Virus record (IMG/VR): IMGVR_UViG_3300035698_018873
Location: 1-64,000 of that record
Reading direction: 5' to 3' (one strand)
Origin: a virus
Length of the DNA stretch: 64,000 nucleotides
Shown: positions 30,580-39,854 of the stretch, piece by piece
How positions within the stretch are numbered: position 1 is the first letter of the stretch
Layout of the letters: the number at the start of each line of letters is the position of its first letter
Made by a program: the position numbers and the translations under genes
The notes under the pieces: model-generated
The model's database searches: none
The model's input: only the letters and a program-made list of their open reading frames with translations
What the model was told of the DNA's origin: nothing

Positions 30580-32250
30580 CTAATCATCTTCAGTCTCTTC
30601 TAAACTTAATTCAATTTCTTCTTTTAATATTTTCTCGACAATAGTAATTGCTGATTTACTTTCTTCAGTCAAGTACTCTTCATCATCAATGCCATCAAGT
30701 TCGTTTTCATTGAGCATTTTTTGAAAACTCTTAAACGGACTATTTCTGTTTTTATCTTCAAGAATTTTTGCATCCAAATCTTTAATTTCATTAACAATTG
30801 TTTCTAACAAAATGCCATTATATTTTTCTTCAAAGAAATCTTTATCATCACCTTCTTCACCGCCACTGTCATTTTCAGATTCTAATTTCATCTTCTTCTT
30901 AAGTAGGCTAAGTTCATCAACCGTCATATTCGTAAATCTAGAAACAATCCATTCATCTGGAAATATTCCTAAGTCCTTTAGTCCACCCATTATATCAACT
31001 CTACTAGCCCAAGTTTCAATTCTATACAATTCATCAATTGCACTAGCCGAAGTCATAGACAATTCAAAATCTTTTAAATCACTTGTTGAATAATTTCTTA
31101 ATGCTAAGTGAACAAGAACTATTTTCTTAATACCTACAATAATTTGATCTTGCACCCACTGAACAGCTTTTGCAAATTCTGGGGATTGAGATGCTACTGA
31201 TTTACTACTATCTCCACTATCAGATTCGCCAAGACCAACTCTATAAAAAGGTATTTTAAGAGCAGATATCATTTTCTTTTTAAAATATTCAATATCAGCA
31301 ATAGCGTCAAGATTTTCAGCGCCTTGTAAAGTTTCAATTTCAACACCACTGCCATCAGATGCTACAGGAACCCAATAATCATCATCTTGAATATGCGGCG
31401 CATATCTTTCATTCATTTCACCAGTGCTTGGGTCGATGAATTTATGCTTTTTAAATCTTCTTGCAATTATTTCAATATATTGTTCTCGTTCCTTAGGTGG
31501 TAGATTACCAACTGGAACTTTAAACATTCTTTTTTCAGGTGCTCTAGTTAATCGATAAACTAGGGCAGCATCCTCCATTAATCGTAGTCTTCTAAAGTCC
31601 CTACGAGCGCCATCCAGCAAACTTTTTCCATAAGGGTGGAAAATCTGTTCAAAAGATTCCAGCCTCATATGAGACACTTGCCAAGGATGATAATAACTTG
31701 GTTCACCTCCTTCTTCTTGAAAAAAGAAGCCAACTAAGTCGCTAAATTTTGTTTCAACTCTGGTAAAGTTATAAATCGCCATTGGTCTAACAGTAGCAAC
31801 ACCATCTCTGTTTTGAGTTGGTACTATTTCAACAGCAAAATCACCATATTTTGATAAATATCTAGTAATTGGTCTTATCATAGCATCAATATTTAATGTG
31901 TTATACAAAAAATCTTCAATTTCAGTTTTCAATCTAGAACTAGTAGTTTTTACCAACACTGAATGATTTAATTCTGGATCTCTTAAAGAAGATTCATCAG
32001 CATACATGTCTAAAGCTAGCGAAATCTCACCAACTTCATCCATCTGATCATAGTCTTTATAGCGCTCCATTCTGTTAATTTGAACATTAGTTTGTTCAAG
32101 CATGAAACTAGGATCAGACAAATCAACAACATCTTGACCAGAGCTAAAAATTCTTTCAATCTCAGGTTGATTTTGGAGCAGATTTTCATGACCATAAATG
32201 TTTCCACGTTTAAACATCAAACGCAGTTTGTCGAATAAGGGCCAACTCAT
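30580..32250 (-). CDS. 20: Portal protein (gp20-like)
   Basis: A 556-residue protein of the T4 gp20 family. Conserved blocks include EISLALDMYADESSLRD near residue 75, LMEDAALVYRLTRAPEKRMFKV, then DDDYWVPVASDGSG and IETLQGAENLDAIADIEYF. It forms the dodecameric ring at one head vertex that starts assembly and passes DNA. The ATG follows GGGTAAATATATAAT with no Shine-Dalgarno. A nuclease gene separates it from the terminase. Confidence 0.93.
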   Translation of the reverse strand: MSWPLFDKLRLMFKRGNIYGHENLLQNQPEIERIFSSGQDVVDLSDPSFMLEQTNVQINRMERYKDYDQMDEVGEISLALDMYADESSLRDPELNHSVLVKTTSSRLKTEIEDFLYNTLNIDAMIRPITRYLSKYGDFAVEIVPTQNRDGVATVRPMAIYNFTRVETKFSDLVGFFFQEEGGEPSYYHPWQVSHMRLESFEQIFHPYGKSLLDGARRDFRRLRLMEDAALVYRLTRAPEKRMFKVPVGNLPPKEREQYIEIIARRFKKHKFIDPSTGEMNERYAPHIQDDDYWVPVASDGSGVEIETLQGAENLDAIADIEYFKKKMISALKIPFYRVGLGESDSGDSSKSVASQSPEFAKAVQWVQDQIIVGIKKIVLVHLALRNYSTSDLKDFELSMTSASAIDELYRIETWASRVDIMGGLKDLGIFPDEWIVSRFTNMTVDELSLLKKKMKLESENDSGGEEGDDKDFFEEKYNGILLETIVNEIKDLDAKILEDKNRNSPFKSFQKMLNENELDGIDDEEYLTEESKSAITIVEKILKEEIELSLEETEDD

Positions 32251-32265
32251 ATTATATATTTACCC
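32251..32265 (-). promoter_or_regulatory. Late-promoter-like element, leaderless type
   Basis: GGGTAAATATATAAT ends immediately before the portal ATG, with no Shine-Dalgarno. It lies in the 21-bp gap after the nuclease gene and would let portal transcription start independently of the inserted element. Confidence 0.6.
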
Positions 32266-32271
32266 AAAAAG

Positions 32272-33579
32272 CTAATTAACATAATATATGAATCTTTTTA
32301 ATGGAGGAGTGTGCATTTTTCTATATTTAAAATTTGATGCAAAATCATTTTCATTCATGTGCATTCCACGTGCTTTATTCCACAAAGTCTTTTTGTGCAT
32401 TTTCCAACCATCATCATTAACATAAAAATACGAACTGGTTGTATTACCATCAAATTTCCAATTACTTGCTTTGTATATTGTACCATCATGACCTTGCATT
32501 GGATCAGAATAAGAAACCAAAATTTTTGCACTAGTGTTAGCTTTTATATATTTTATTGCTCTTTTTAAAAAATACGAACAAGTATTTTTATTATAATAAA
32601 ACGGAGATACAGCTAGTCTTGACAATTCCAAGCATTCTTCTTTTTTAACACCAAGTCTATCATAAATCTGTTTTCTTATTGGATGAACAAACATAGCGCA
32701 GCATACTAACTTGTCATCTATGAATCCACCATATGCAATTCCATTTCTTCCAGATCCTCCAAGATAATGAAATGACCCAAAAAAAACTTTGTATTCATCT
32801 GTTTTGACAATCTTAAATTCAAGATTTTTTAAAGATATATTATTAGGCTTGTAGTCATTAATTTTACACCAATGCTTTATTAATCTTATGACTTCATCAC
32901 AATCAGCTAACTGCGATTCCCATATGATCTTTAATTCATAGTCACTTATTGATTTTATATAAGATTCTTTGGCTTTGTCTTTTACTATCACATTTGGCCT
33001 AGTATGCCAATAATTACCATTGACCTCCAATAAAATCTTTTTAACACCAGTATCAATCATAAAGTCAAATGTGTACGGCCCAACACGATATTGGTGAGTA
33101 TGCTTAACACCAAGACCATTCAATATTGATATCATATTAACTTCAGTTGATGGTGTTTTATGCATCTGTTTAATAAGAGCTACAGCGTGTTTTTCTCTAT
33201 AATCATTATTGGCCCAAGCTGCAATGGCAGACTCTGAACATTTTTGTTTATTTTCAGGAAGATTAACGGCGATAGTATGCTTGTTTTTATATTCATCGTC
33301 TGACCATAATTTTATACTACTTTTAGATCTTTCTTCTCTATAGTCTTTGTCTTTCCATTTTTCAAGTGACGACAACTTTAACTTATTTCTTACTTCGTCT
33401 ACTGATCCTACGCATTTATGACAAAGCCAATCAATATTATTATTAACAATTTTTGATTTTATTCTTATCGTTAAATTGCTTATTTTCCCACATTTATCAC
33501 ACACAACAATTACTTTTGGCCTATACCCAGTTATGCATGATGTTCCGTATTTCTCTTTAGTTAAAACCCAATCAATCAT
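32272..33579 (-). CDS. Vsr-like homing endonuclease with Mom-like C-terminus
   Basis: A 435-residue protein. The N-terminus MIDWVLTKEKYGT with CDKC/CHKC zinc pairs is shared with the HNH gene at 21707. Repeated linkers KxWxDxxY cover residues 70-140. The nuclease core is YRVGPYTFDFMID (Asp172), LLEVNGNYWH (Glu185, His192) and IIWESQL, as in Vsr-like (EDxHD) homing enzymes. Residues about 255-400 (FHYLGGSGRNG, ELSRLAVSP, SYSDPMQGHDGTIYKASNW) match the Mom-like domain also found at 18533. It is inserted between terminase and portal and starts within one base of the terminase stop. Confidence 0.75.
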   Translation of the reverse strand: MIDWVLTKEKYGTSCITGYRPKVIVVCDKCGKISNLTIRIKSKIVNNNIDWLCHKCVGSVDEVRNKLKLSSLEKWKDKDYREERSKSSIKLWSDDEYKNKHTIAVNLPENKQKCSESAIAAWANNDYREKHAVALIKQMHKTPSTEVNMISILNGLGVKHTHQYRVGPYTFDFMIDTGVKKILLEVNGNYWHTRPNVIVKDKAKESYIKSISDYELKIIWESQLADCDEVIRLIKHWCKINDYKPNNISLKNLEFKIVKTDEYKVFFGSFHYLGGSGRNGIAYGGFIDDKLVCCAMFVHPIRKQIYDRLGVKKEECLELSRLAVSPFYYNKNTCSYFLKRAIKYIKANTSAKILVSYSDPMQGHDGTIYKASNWKFDGNTTSSYFYVNDDGWKMHKKTLWNKARGMHMNENDFASNFKYRKMHTPPLKRFIYYVN

Positions 33580-35501
33580 TATTTATTAAAATACGAACGC
33601 TTATTTCTTGATGCAGGCATTTGAGCTTTTTTTTGTTCTAATGGTATTCCACCACCAAGCTGGCCAACAAATATAGCCAATTCTTGATCTGCAGACATTC
33701 CTTGAGTTGGTTCCCCAGACGTTAACATTGGATACATTAAATCATTACCGCCTTTTTGTAATATCTCATCCATCGTTAAATCTATCCTTTTTTCAAATCC
33801 AGATTCTATCTCTTTAGAAGATGTTGGTATTAATCCATCTGGAGTCTGAAGAGCATCCATTTTTCCTAAGCACGCTAATCCGCCAGCCGTCATTAAGTCA
33901 TCATTATTACCAGATCCAGGCTCATTGCCCACTTTTCCATTACCCAAATGAATATAGATCTGAGCTTCTGCCTGTAGCCTGGTCGATCTAAACAAAATGC
34001 CGTCATTTTCTAACCCAAAATGATCAATAATGGCCTTGACTATTTCTGGTTTGCTAGATCCAGATATAGGAAATCCAGGTTTTTTATCTTTTTTGCCAGA
34101 CGACAATCTTCTAAAAAACAGATTGGGATAATAATAAATAGATTTTAAATCCTGAGATACCGTTTTGCCAATACCAGTGCTGTCAACAATAACCAAAGCA
34201 TTATTGTAAAGTCTTCCCAAATAATCAATCATTTTGGTAAATTCAGAAGGTTCACATTTTATTTTAAGTTCAGCTACTTGTCTATTAAGAGTAACATCAA
34301 CTATTTCTATAGTTGAGAAGTCACTAGCTTCACCAGATGAAATATCAGCCCCAAGAGAATACCTATGACCTGGATTTCCTGGAACCATTATCCTATTATT
34401 TTCAATTACATCAATGGTCTTTTGGACAGGAAGTTCCCAAACCCATAAACTTTTCTGAAAATCAAGGAGAATATTATTAATATTAGCATTTGAATTGCTA
34501 TATCTTACTGGTTGAGTTCTTATTTTATAATTTTCATCGAATGTTTTTTCTAATATAGTTAAGGCCTGAGGACTAAGTACAGTATTGCCTACGCCAATAA
34601 ATTCCATTAATATTTCTTGTCTAAACTTCCAAGATTCACCTTTTTCTTGCAATTCATTATATTGAGTAACAAGCCAAGGACTTTTGAAATCACCGTACTT
34701 GTTCTTGTCTTCTATTGATTTACATTTTTCAATATTATCACATGGCGCAATACGAATATTCTTGCCACTAATCTTATCTTTAAACTCAATAACCCAGTCC
34801 ATCTTCCACCATGGGATCTCAATGCCATGAAAGTTATTGGTCTTAACTAAAGAATCTTCCCATGTGTGGTGATACCAATTGCCCTTACCATTAGAAGTGG
34901 AAATAACGATGACTCTACCACCATGCATTAACGTGGGCTGGCCAGCAGTCCACATAGCTTCCATTTCTGGGATAAATCCAGCTTCGTCAATGATAACCAA
35001 AGAAGCAGTATTTGATCTAAGTGTGTCTTTAGAACTGGTAAGTGATTTTATTTCAGAACCATGAAAAAATTCTATTGAATGTTCATTATATGACTTTGGA
35101 GATTTGAATTTTTTAGAACCAAAATCTCTTGGATCACCAAAAGCCTCAAACATCCATTCTGGCAATTCTTCATAAACAAATTTCACATTTCTATCTAAGT
35201 AACCTTTAGCATCTTCATCACGTTTAGATACAATTAATACTTTTCTATTTGGGAAAAACATTGCCACCCAAAGAGCATATGCACCAGTTAGGGTTGAAAT
35301 ACCAGACTGGCGACATTTCCTATAAATTATTCGATCATGCTTTTTAAAATCTTTTATTGATTTCTTTTGATATCCAAACAATTTAAATGGTATAATTCCC
35401 GCGTTAGGATGTTTAATCTTGCAAAAGTGTTCGCAAAAAAACGCGAATGATTTTCTGCATTCGTTTAATAATTTGAATTTTTGTATTCTAGTTAGTGCCA
35501 T
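33579..35501 (-). CDS. 17: Large terminase subunit (gp17-like)
   Basis: A 640-residue packaging motor. The ATPase has a Walker A-like RKCRQSGIST (61-70), Walker B LVIIDEA (168-174) with catalytic Glu, and motif III STSNG (201-205). The RuvC-like nuclease has GADIS with Asp386, VIVDSTG with Asp440, and a C-terminal Asp pair in GNNDD. It cuts and pumps DNA into the prohead through the portal. Its ATG overlaps the end of the upstream nuclease gene by ten bases, so its translation may now depend on that element; AGG lies six bases before the ATG. Confidence 0.96.
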   Translation of the reverse strand: MALTRIQKFKLLNECRKSFAFFCEHFCKIKHPNAGIIPFKLFGYQKKSIKDFKKHDRIIYRKCRQSGISTLTGAYALWVAMFFPNRKVLIVSKRDEDAKGYLDRNVKFVYEELPEWMFEAFGDPRDFGSKKFKSPKSYNEHSIEFFHGSEIKSLTSSKDTLRSNTASLVIIDEAGFIPEMEAMWTAGQPTLMHGGRVIVISTSNGKGNWYHHTWEDSLVKTNNFHGIEIPWWKMDWVIEFKDKISGKNIRIAPCDNIEKCKSIEDKNKYGDFKSPWLVTQYNELQEKGESWKFRQEILMEFIGVGNTVLSPQALTILEKTFDENYKIRTQPVRYSNSNANINNILLDFQKSLWVWELPVQKTIDVIENNRIMVPGNPGHRYSLGADISSGEASDFSTIEIVDVTLNRQVAELKIKCEPSEFTKMIDYLGRLYNNALVIVDSTGIGKTVSQDLKSIYYYPNLFFRRLSSGKKDKKPGFPISGSSKPEIVKAIIDHFGLENDGILFRSTRLQAEAQIYIHLGNGKVGNEPGSGNNDDLMTAGGLACLGKMDALQTPDGLIPTSSKEIESGFEKRIDLTMDEILQKGGNDLMYPMLTSGEPTQGMSADQELAIFVGQLGGGIPLEQKKAQMPASRNKRSYFNK

Positions 35502-36913
35502 AAAAACCTAATACTACCAGCATTCCATAATCTTCTGAAACCATTGTTGAACATATTTTGGGCTCCAGATAAATTGTGGTCATATTCATCTAATTTTTCA
35601 TTTAACTTGTGCTTTTGGTATTTTTGTCTATTAAAAATATTAAATTTGTCAGTGTAGTAATATCCTGGTTTAGTTATGCCGTCAACAGCAAATCCCAATT
35701 TTTTATACAGATTGCCATCAGAATACCTTCTATCAGCATAAGTCATTATCATATCTGGTTTAATATTGCGAACAAACAGCTTGAACAACCTGCCAGCACC
35801 ACCAATCACATTCATGTTAATTTTATTAGCGAATCTTGATATTTCCCATCCATATTTATTGTGTCTATTGAACCCAATGCAGCAAACCAAAACACCATCA
35901 TAACGCAATCCATACCTGATACTAGAATTTTTAGTTGATCCTTGCAAATGATTTTGATCCATAAATTTTTCGAATTCTTCGAATCCAATTTCATCTACTG
36001 TGCATTTCCTAGCGCCAATGCGTTGGTTTTTATTAAATCTAGATAACAACATTGATTTAACAATATCAGTGTTATTTGTCCATTCACTCTCGAAAATCTG
36101 CAATAGACTAATGCCGTTATTCAATGCCAAATCGCATTTATCATAATGCTTATACTTTTCTTGTTTAGTTTCAGTAGATCCAAAAGAGTGCCAAAACAAA
36201 CCATGACATTCTATGCCAATGCTGCCAGACAATATGTCTATTTCAAATGGTTTTATTGCTTTTCTATCATTAACAACACATTCAACATCATTATCAGCTA
36301 GAAATTCAGCAATTTCTTTATGAAATTTGGTTACAATAAAAGAGCATTTAGGGCAACCTTTTCCTTCTAAATGATTGTTAGGTTCCTGCTTGAATATACC
36401 ATGCTTTTTGCATATTATGTTTATATTGCTTTTGTTGTGTTCATACTCAACTGTTGAATAATCATAGACATCGCCATGTTTATCTTTGGCTCTTTCTATA
36501 AACTGGTCATTAGTTAAAGTTCTAGAATTATGAGAACGATCTAATCCGCATTTTGGACATCCCTTGCCTTCCGCGTAAGATCTGTTATTTATTTTCACTT
36601 TCCCATGTTTATTGCATATAATATAAGAATTTTTATCACCATATGCAATTATTTTATGTTGCGTACCATAAATCAAAGTGCATTTAGCAATGAAATGATC
36701 TTCACCTTTTTTTAGTCTATTTTTATTAGCTGTTTTTCTACATTCAGGGCATGGGTATTTGCTTCTTAAATGCTCTGATGGTTTTTGCTCAAAAACCAAA
36801 TCATGTTTATTGCAAATTATCTTTACTAATACTCCAGACCCCATATAATCTACTAGAGAATAATCATAAGCATCACCATGAACGGTTGTTGACTTATCAA
36901 TAAAATTAGCCAT
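35492..36913 (-). CDS. EDxHD (Vsr-like) homing endonuclease
   Basis: A 473-residue protein. Three zinc repeats at about 6-60, 69-124 and 133-192 follow the pattern YDYS, then C-x-x-H, HL, and C-P-x-C. The nuclease core is FEIDIL (Glu224, Asp226), then IGIECHGLFWH (Glu235, His242), the hallmark of Vsr-like homing enzymes such as I-Bth0305I. The C-terminal part (NHLQGSTK, ISRFANK, TYADRRYSDGNLYKKLGF) is a GNAT-like domain common in this group and distantly similar to the Mom-like domains at 18533 and 32272. It lies between the candidate small terminase and gp17 with overlaps on both sides. Confidence 0.85.
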   Translation of the reverse strand: MANFIDKSTTVHGDAYDYSLVDYMGSGVLVKIICNKHDLVFEQKPSEHLRSKYPCPECRKTANKNRLKKGEDHFIAKCTLIYGTQHKIIAYGDKNSYIICNKHGKVKINNRSYAEGKGCPKCGLDRSHNSRTLTNDQFIERAKDKHGDVYDYSTVEYEHNKSNINIICKKHGIFKQEPNNHLEGKGCPKCSFIVTKFHKEIAEFLADNDVECVVNDRKAIKPFEIDILSGSIGIECHGLFWHSFGSTETKQEKYKHYDKCDLALNNGISLLQIFESEWTNNTDIVKSMLLSRFNKNQRIGARKCTVDEIGFEEFEKFMDQNHLQGSTKNSSIRYGLRYDGVLVCCIGFNRHNKYGWEISRFANKINMNVIGGAGRLFKLFVRNIKPDMIMTYADRRYSDGNLYKKLGFAVDGITKPGYYYTDKFNIFNRQKYQKHKLNEKLDEYDHNLSGAQNMFNNGFRRLWNAGSIRFLWH

Positions 36914-37529
36914 TTAATAAACTCTGAACATCATCATTTGTTAACGACTCATCTTCTGATTTGACAGCGATAGAGTCATTATTTTTAAGAGCAGCAAATA
37001 ATTTGGCAATTGAATCCATAGTTGATGCTCTATTTCTGGAAATATCAACCTTAGTTTGAAGCAATTGAGCTACAGCTTGAATATCAGCAGCACGATAATT
37101 ATCTTGTTCAACTTTTGGCAATAGCATACCTATTATGTCATCAGCCTTTTTACGATCAGATTCTGCTTCATCAAACATCATTTCAGCACTATCGCAGTGC
37201 CTTTTCAAGAGACCTAGCACATTTTCTTGAAGCTTTTCTCTTTCCTCATCAACTCTATCTGCAACAACACTAGTTTTTGAAATTATGTTGTCGTATCCAT
37301 CATCGTCATCGTCATCATCATCGTCATCATCATCATTGTTATTACTAACCAGGCTATCTTCAAAGTCATTTAGTTGAGGCTGAGGTTCTGGCTGAGGCTG
37401 AGGCTGAGGCTCTGGCTCTGGCTCTAATTCTGGCTCTAATTCTGGCTGAGGTTCTTCATTTTCTGCCTCTTCTATTTCTTCTAACAATCTAGCTAAGGCT
37501 GGATCAATATTATTAAGATCTTCACTCAT
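36906..37529 (-). CDS. Candidate small terminase subunit
   Basis: A 207-residue protein upstream of gp17 (separated only by the homing nuclease), the position of T4 gene 16. The first 85 residues are low complexity, with Glu/Pro and Gln/Pro repeats and then an Asp run. The remaining 120 are helical with heptads (RDEEREKLQENVLG-like; VDISRNRASTMDSIAKLF), compatible with the ring-forming helical core of small terminases. No HTH is seen. The call is from context and helical pattern only. Confidence 0.5.
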   Translation of the reverse strand: MSEDLNNIDPALARLLEEIEEAENEEPQPELEPELEPEPEPQPQPQPEPQPQLNDFEDSLVSNNNDDDDDDDDDDDDGYDNIISKTSVVADRVDEEREKLQENVLGLLKRHCDSAEMMFDEAESDRKKADDIIGMLLPKVEQDNYRAADIQAVAQLLQTKVDISRNRASTMDSIAKLFAALKNNDSIAVKSEDESLTNDDVQSLLNG

Positions 37530-37539
37530 GGTAGCCCAA

Positions 37540-37866
37540 TCAGTTATTAATTTCTGTTTTAAATACCTCTTCTTTTAATTCCATCAATCTTTCGAGCTTG
37601 AATGGCAATTTTACTTGATCACCTGCTTCTATGGCTATATTGATTAAATTTTCTATTATAAAAGAAAATTCTGAAGCAATCTTAGTATCATTACCATTAT
37701 AAAATTTTAAAAACGATTCAGATACTCCACGACGATTTCTTTTTGGATCATTATTTCCATCTTTTTTAACTCTAACTCTTCCTTCAAAGTCTTTACCCTT
37801 TGGACCAACTTTTTTAAGTCTAGTTTTTCTGCTTATACGTTCTTCTGTAGATTTTGGATTTGACAT
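37540..37866 (-). CDS. Small basic hypothetical protein
   Basis: A 108-residue protein with a very basic N-terminal half (RKTRLKKVGPKGKDFEGR) and a helical, more hydrophobic C-terminal half. It lies directly downstream of the gp55-like sigma gene, so a transcription-accessory role like T4 gp33 can be asked about. Gp33 is acidic, so the resemblance is only positional. The ATG follows AATAAAATATAAAAC with no Shine-Dalgarno. Confidence 0.45.
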   Translation of the reverse strand: MSNPKSTEERISRKTRLKKVGPKGKDFEGRVRVKKDGNNDPKRNRRGVSESFLKFYNGNDTKIASEFSFIIENLINIAIEAGDQVKLPFKLERLMELKEEVFKTEINN

Positions 37867-37876
37867 GTTTTATATT

Positions 37877-39841
37877 TTATTCATCATCATCATAGTAAAA
37901 AGAATTATCTTCTTTGTTATCAAAATCTCTCATTTCCAAAATATTAACTGTAAATTCATCTCTGTGATATCTTATTATTTTCAAAAATTGATTTATAGTA
38001 ACATTATCTAATCCGCTAGCGTCCCTTAATTTTGTTTTAAATCCATCATGTGGCTTATCATCAGTCAGCCATATTTTTCTCATTGATATAACTAATGTAA
38101 CAAAATCATTATCATAATCACAAAACGACTTTAATTCTTCTAAAAAGATTTCAAAATCTTCAATTGACTTAGACTTAGTTTTTTGTTTGCGTATTACAAA
38201 GTCTTTGTAAGACGGCATATTCTTCTTGTCTCGTTTTTCCTTTTTTAAGTATGCTAAAATCCTGGTCTTCGCCACTTGGCTGTTGTGAGAAATGAATCCA
38301 TTGGCAATATATGAACTGTGTTCAGATGATACTTGGATTTCACAAACATCTGATTCGGTCTTGCTTATGCTATTAACTGGTAGCCAAACAATATTGTTGT
38401 GCTTGCCCATCCCTTCAGCTAACCTATCAATAATAAAGCGCATATCATCGTCATCATCAGGTACATCAAGGTTCGCTAATTTTACCCCAACTTTATTGAA
38501 ATCACACAACCCAGTTTTTGACTTACGCGCAGATCTTAATTTAGATATACTATCTGGTATACTGTGCTTGGAACATAAGTCATTTATTTTTGAAGACAAG
38601 CCATATCTGAGCATCTTTATATTGCGTAAATTGCGTAAATTGATCTGTTTTCTTACAATGCTAAATCCTATCGTGTCATAAAACTTTAGAGAGTCTAAAG
38701 ATGACAACAAAATCTGGACAGCGCCAAGTAAACTACTGCTGCATTCTTTCTTATCATTGCTGATTTTTGATATAATACCTAAGTTTAATAGCATTAATCT
38801 TATTTGACCAATCAGCTCTTTAGACGTAGAAATATACCCAACATTGCCATTATGCCTAGAAGAATGCCCGTCACCATCAAACATCCCTTGTAATGCAGAA
38901 ATAACGACTTCTCTTGTTGATTTTAAAATGACATTTGGAATAATTTTTGAGTCAGCCTTTAACCCAGAGAGACCAATAAGTTCAATGAATTTAACAAATC
39001 CAACGTTATGAATATGAACTGCTTGTCTTTTCGGATAGTGTTTGCACAACAAGCCAATAGTATTATTGACCAACTTATTAATAACTTCCGTATCAATGTT
39101 GTATATGATCACACAGTTATTACCAACACAGCCTTTTGCAATATATAGCCCAATTACATATGCCAATTCGCAATCAATATCACCAACAGACCACAATTCG
39201 TCGTTAAAATCAACCTCAATCTCATTGACAAAGGTATTTTGATTATATTGAATACCAACTAAGTCACCTTCTTTTAAATCTCCAGATTTTGCCCATTCTG
39301 GGCCTTTATCACTCAATCTATATAACAAATGTTCTGGCGTGCAAGTGATATCATACCCAAGCTCAACCATTATTTTATTAACGCCTTTTCTATTTTTAAC
39401 AACATTAGCAACAATATCTGTTATTCCATCTATCCCATACGTTTTTGTATTACCATCACCAATAGCATTAGAAATATGTTTTATACCATCTTCTGTAAAA
39501 ATATTGGTATCTGGAGCAACGCACCACATATTAAAAACTTTTGGTGACCCTGGAGCATTATTATATTTATAAAGAGTTTTTTCTATTTGCATCCAAGCAA
39601 CTTGAAACAGCTCATAAAATGACGATTGATCTCTTCCTGGAAAAATATATTCAAAATTATGTGCCCTTATTATTTGTCTTATGAGTTCTTCTGCATGTAT
39701 CATTATTTCATCACGCAAACAAATATCAACACACCCTCTACCTACATATCTATTCAAAAGTTCTTCAACTTTTGGATTATCAAAATACATATTTTTCTTT
39801 TTGGGTGCAGCTTTTTTTACAATTTTGGGAACTGGCAACAT
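37877..39841 (-). CDS. 55: Late sigma factor (gp55-like) interrupted by an intein
   Basis: A 654-residue precursor. Residues 1-106 plus 521-654 make a 240-residue sigma-like protein. The joined segment SSFYELFQVAWMQIEKTLYKY ... KVFNMW/SQVAKTRILAYLKKEKR is a sigma region 2, as in T4 gp55, which recognises late -10 elements. Residues 107-520 are an intein with splicing blocks and two LAGLIDADG motifs. The insertion falls inside the DNA-binding part of region 2, so splicing should be needed for activity. The ATG directly follows ATGTAAATATATC with no Shine-Dalgarno. The UvsW-like helicase gene lies upstream. Confidence 0.8.
   Translation of the reverse strand: MLPVPKIVKKAAPKKKNMYFDNPKVEELLNRYVGRGCVDICLRDEIMIHAEELIRQIIRAHNFEYIFPGRDQSSFYELFQVAWMQIEKTLYKYNNAPGSPKVFNMWCVAPDTNIFTEDGIKHISNAIGDGNTKTYGIDGITDIVANVVKNRKGVNKIMVELGYDITCTPEHLLYRLSDKGPEWAKSGDLKEGDLVGIQYNQNTFVNEIEVDFNDELWSVGDIDCELAYVIGLYIAKGCVGNNCVIIYNIDTEVINKLVNNTIGLLCKHYPKRQAVHIHNVGFVKFIELIGLSGLKADSKIIPNVILKSTREVVISALQGMFDGDGHSSRHNGNVGYISTSKELIGQIRLMLLNLGIISKISNDKKECSSSLLGAVQILLSSLDSLKFYDTIGFSIVRKQINLRNLRNIKMLRYGLSSKINDLCSKHSIPDSISKLRSARKSKTGLCDFNKVGVKLANLDVPDDDDDMRFIIDRLAEGMGKHNNIVWLPVNSISKTESDVCEIQVSSEHSSYIANGFISHNSQVAKTRILAYLKKEKRDKKNMPSYKDFVIRKQKTKSKSIEDFEIFLEELKSFCDYDNDFVTLVISMRKIWLTDDKPHDGFKTKLRDASGLDNVTINQFLKIIRYHRDEFTVNILEMRDFDNKEDNSFYYDDDE
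38282..39523 (-). other. LAGLIDADG intein (414 residues)
   Basis: It begins with Cys107 (CVAPDTNIFTEDG, block A). Block B is ITCTPEHLLYR with the TxxH histidine. Two endonuclease motifs are visible, VIGLYIAKG and LQGMFDGDG (the second well conserved, the first with Lys where Asp is usual). The end is SSYIANGFISHN with the His-Asn pair, followed by Ser as the first C-extein residue. All splicing residues are present, so it should excise itself. The first LAGLIDADG copy may have lost a catalytic acid. Confidence 0.93.
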
Positions 39842-39854
39842 GATATATTTACAT
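39842..39854 (-). promoter_or_regulatory. Late-promoter-like element, leaderless type
   Basis: ATGTAAATATATC ends immediately before the ATG of the gp55-like gene, without a Shine-Dalgarno. If the encoded sigma reads this element, the gene would be autoregulated. Confidence 0.6.

Noticed and set aside
37265-37330. Trinucleotide (GAT/CAT) run as a possible regulatory repeat
   Set aside because: It encodes the Asp run of the candidate small terminase and is explained by low-complexity coding.
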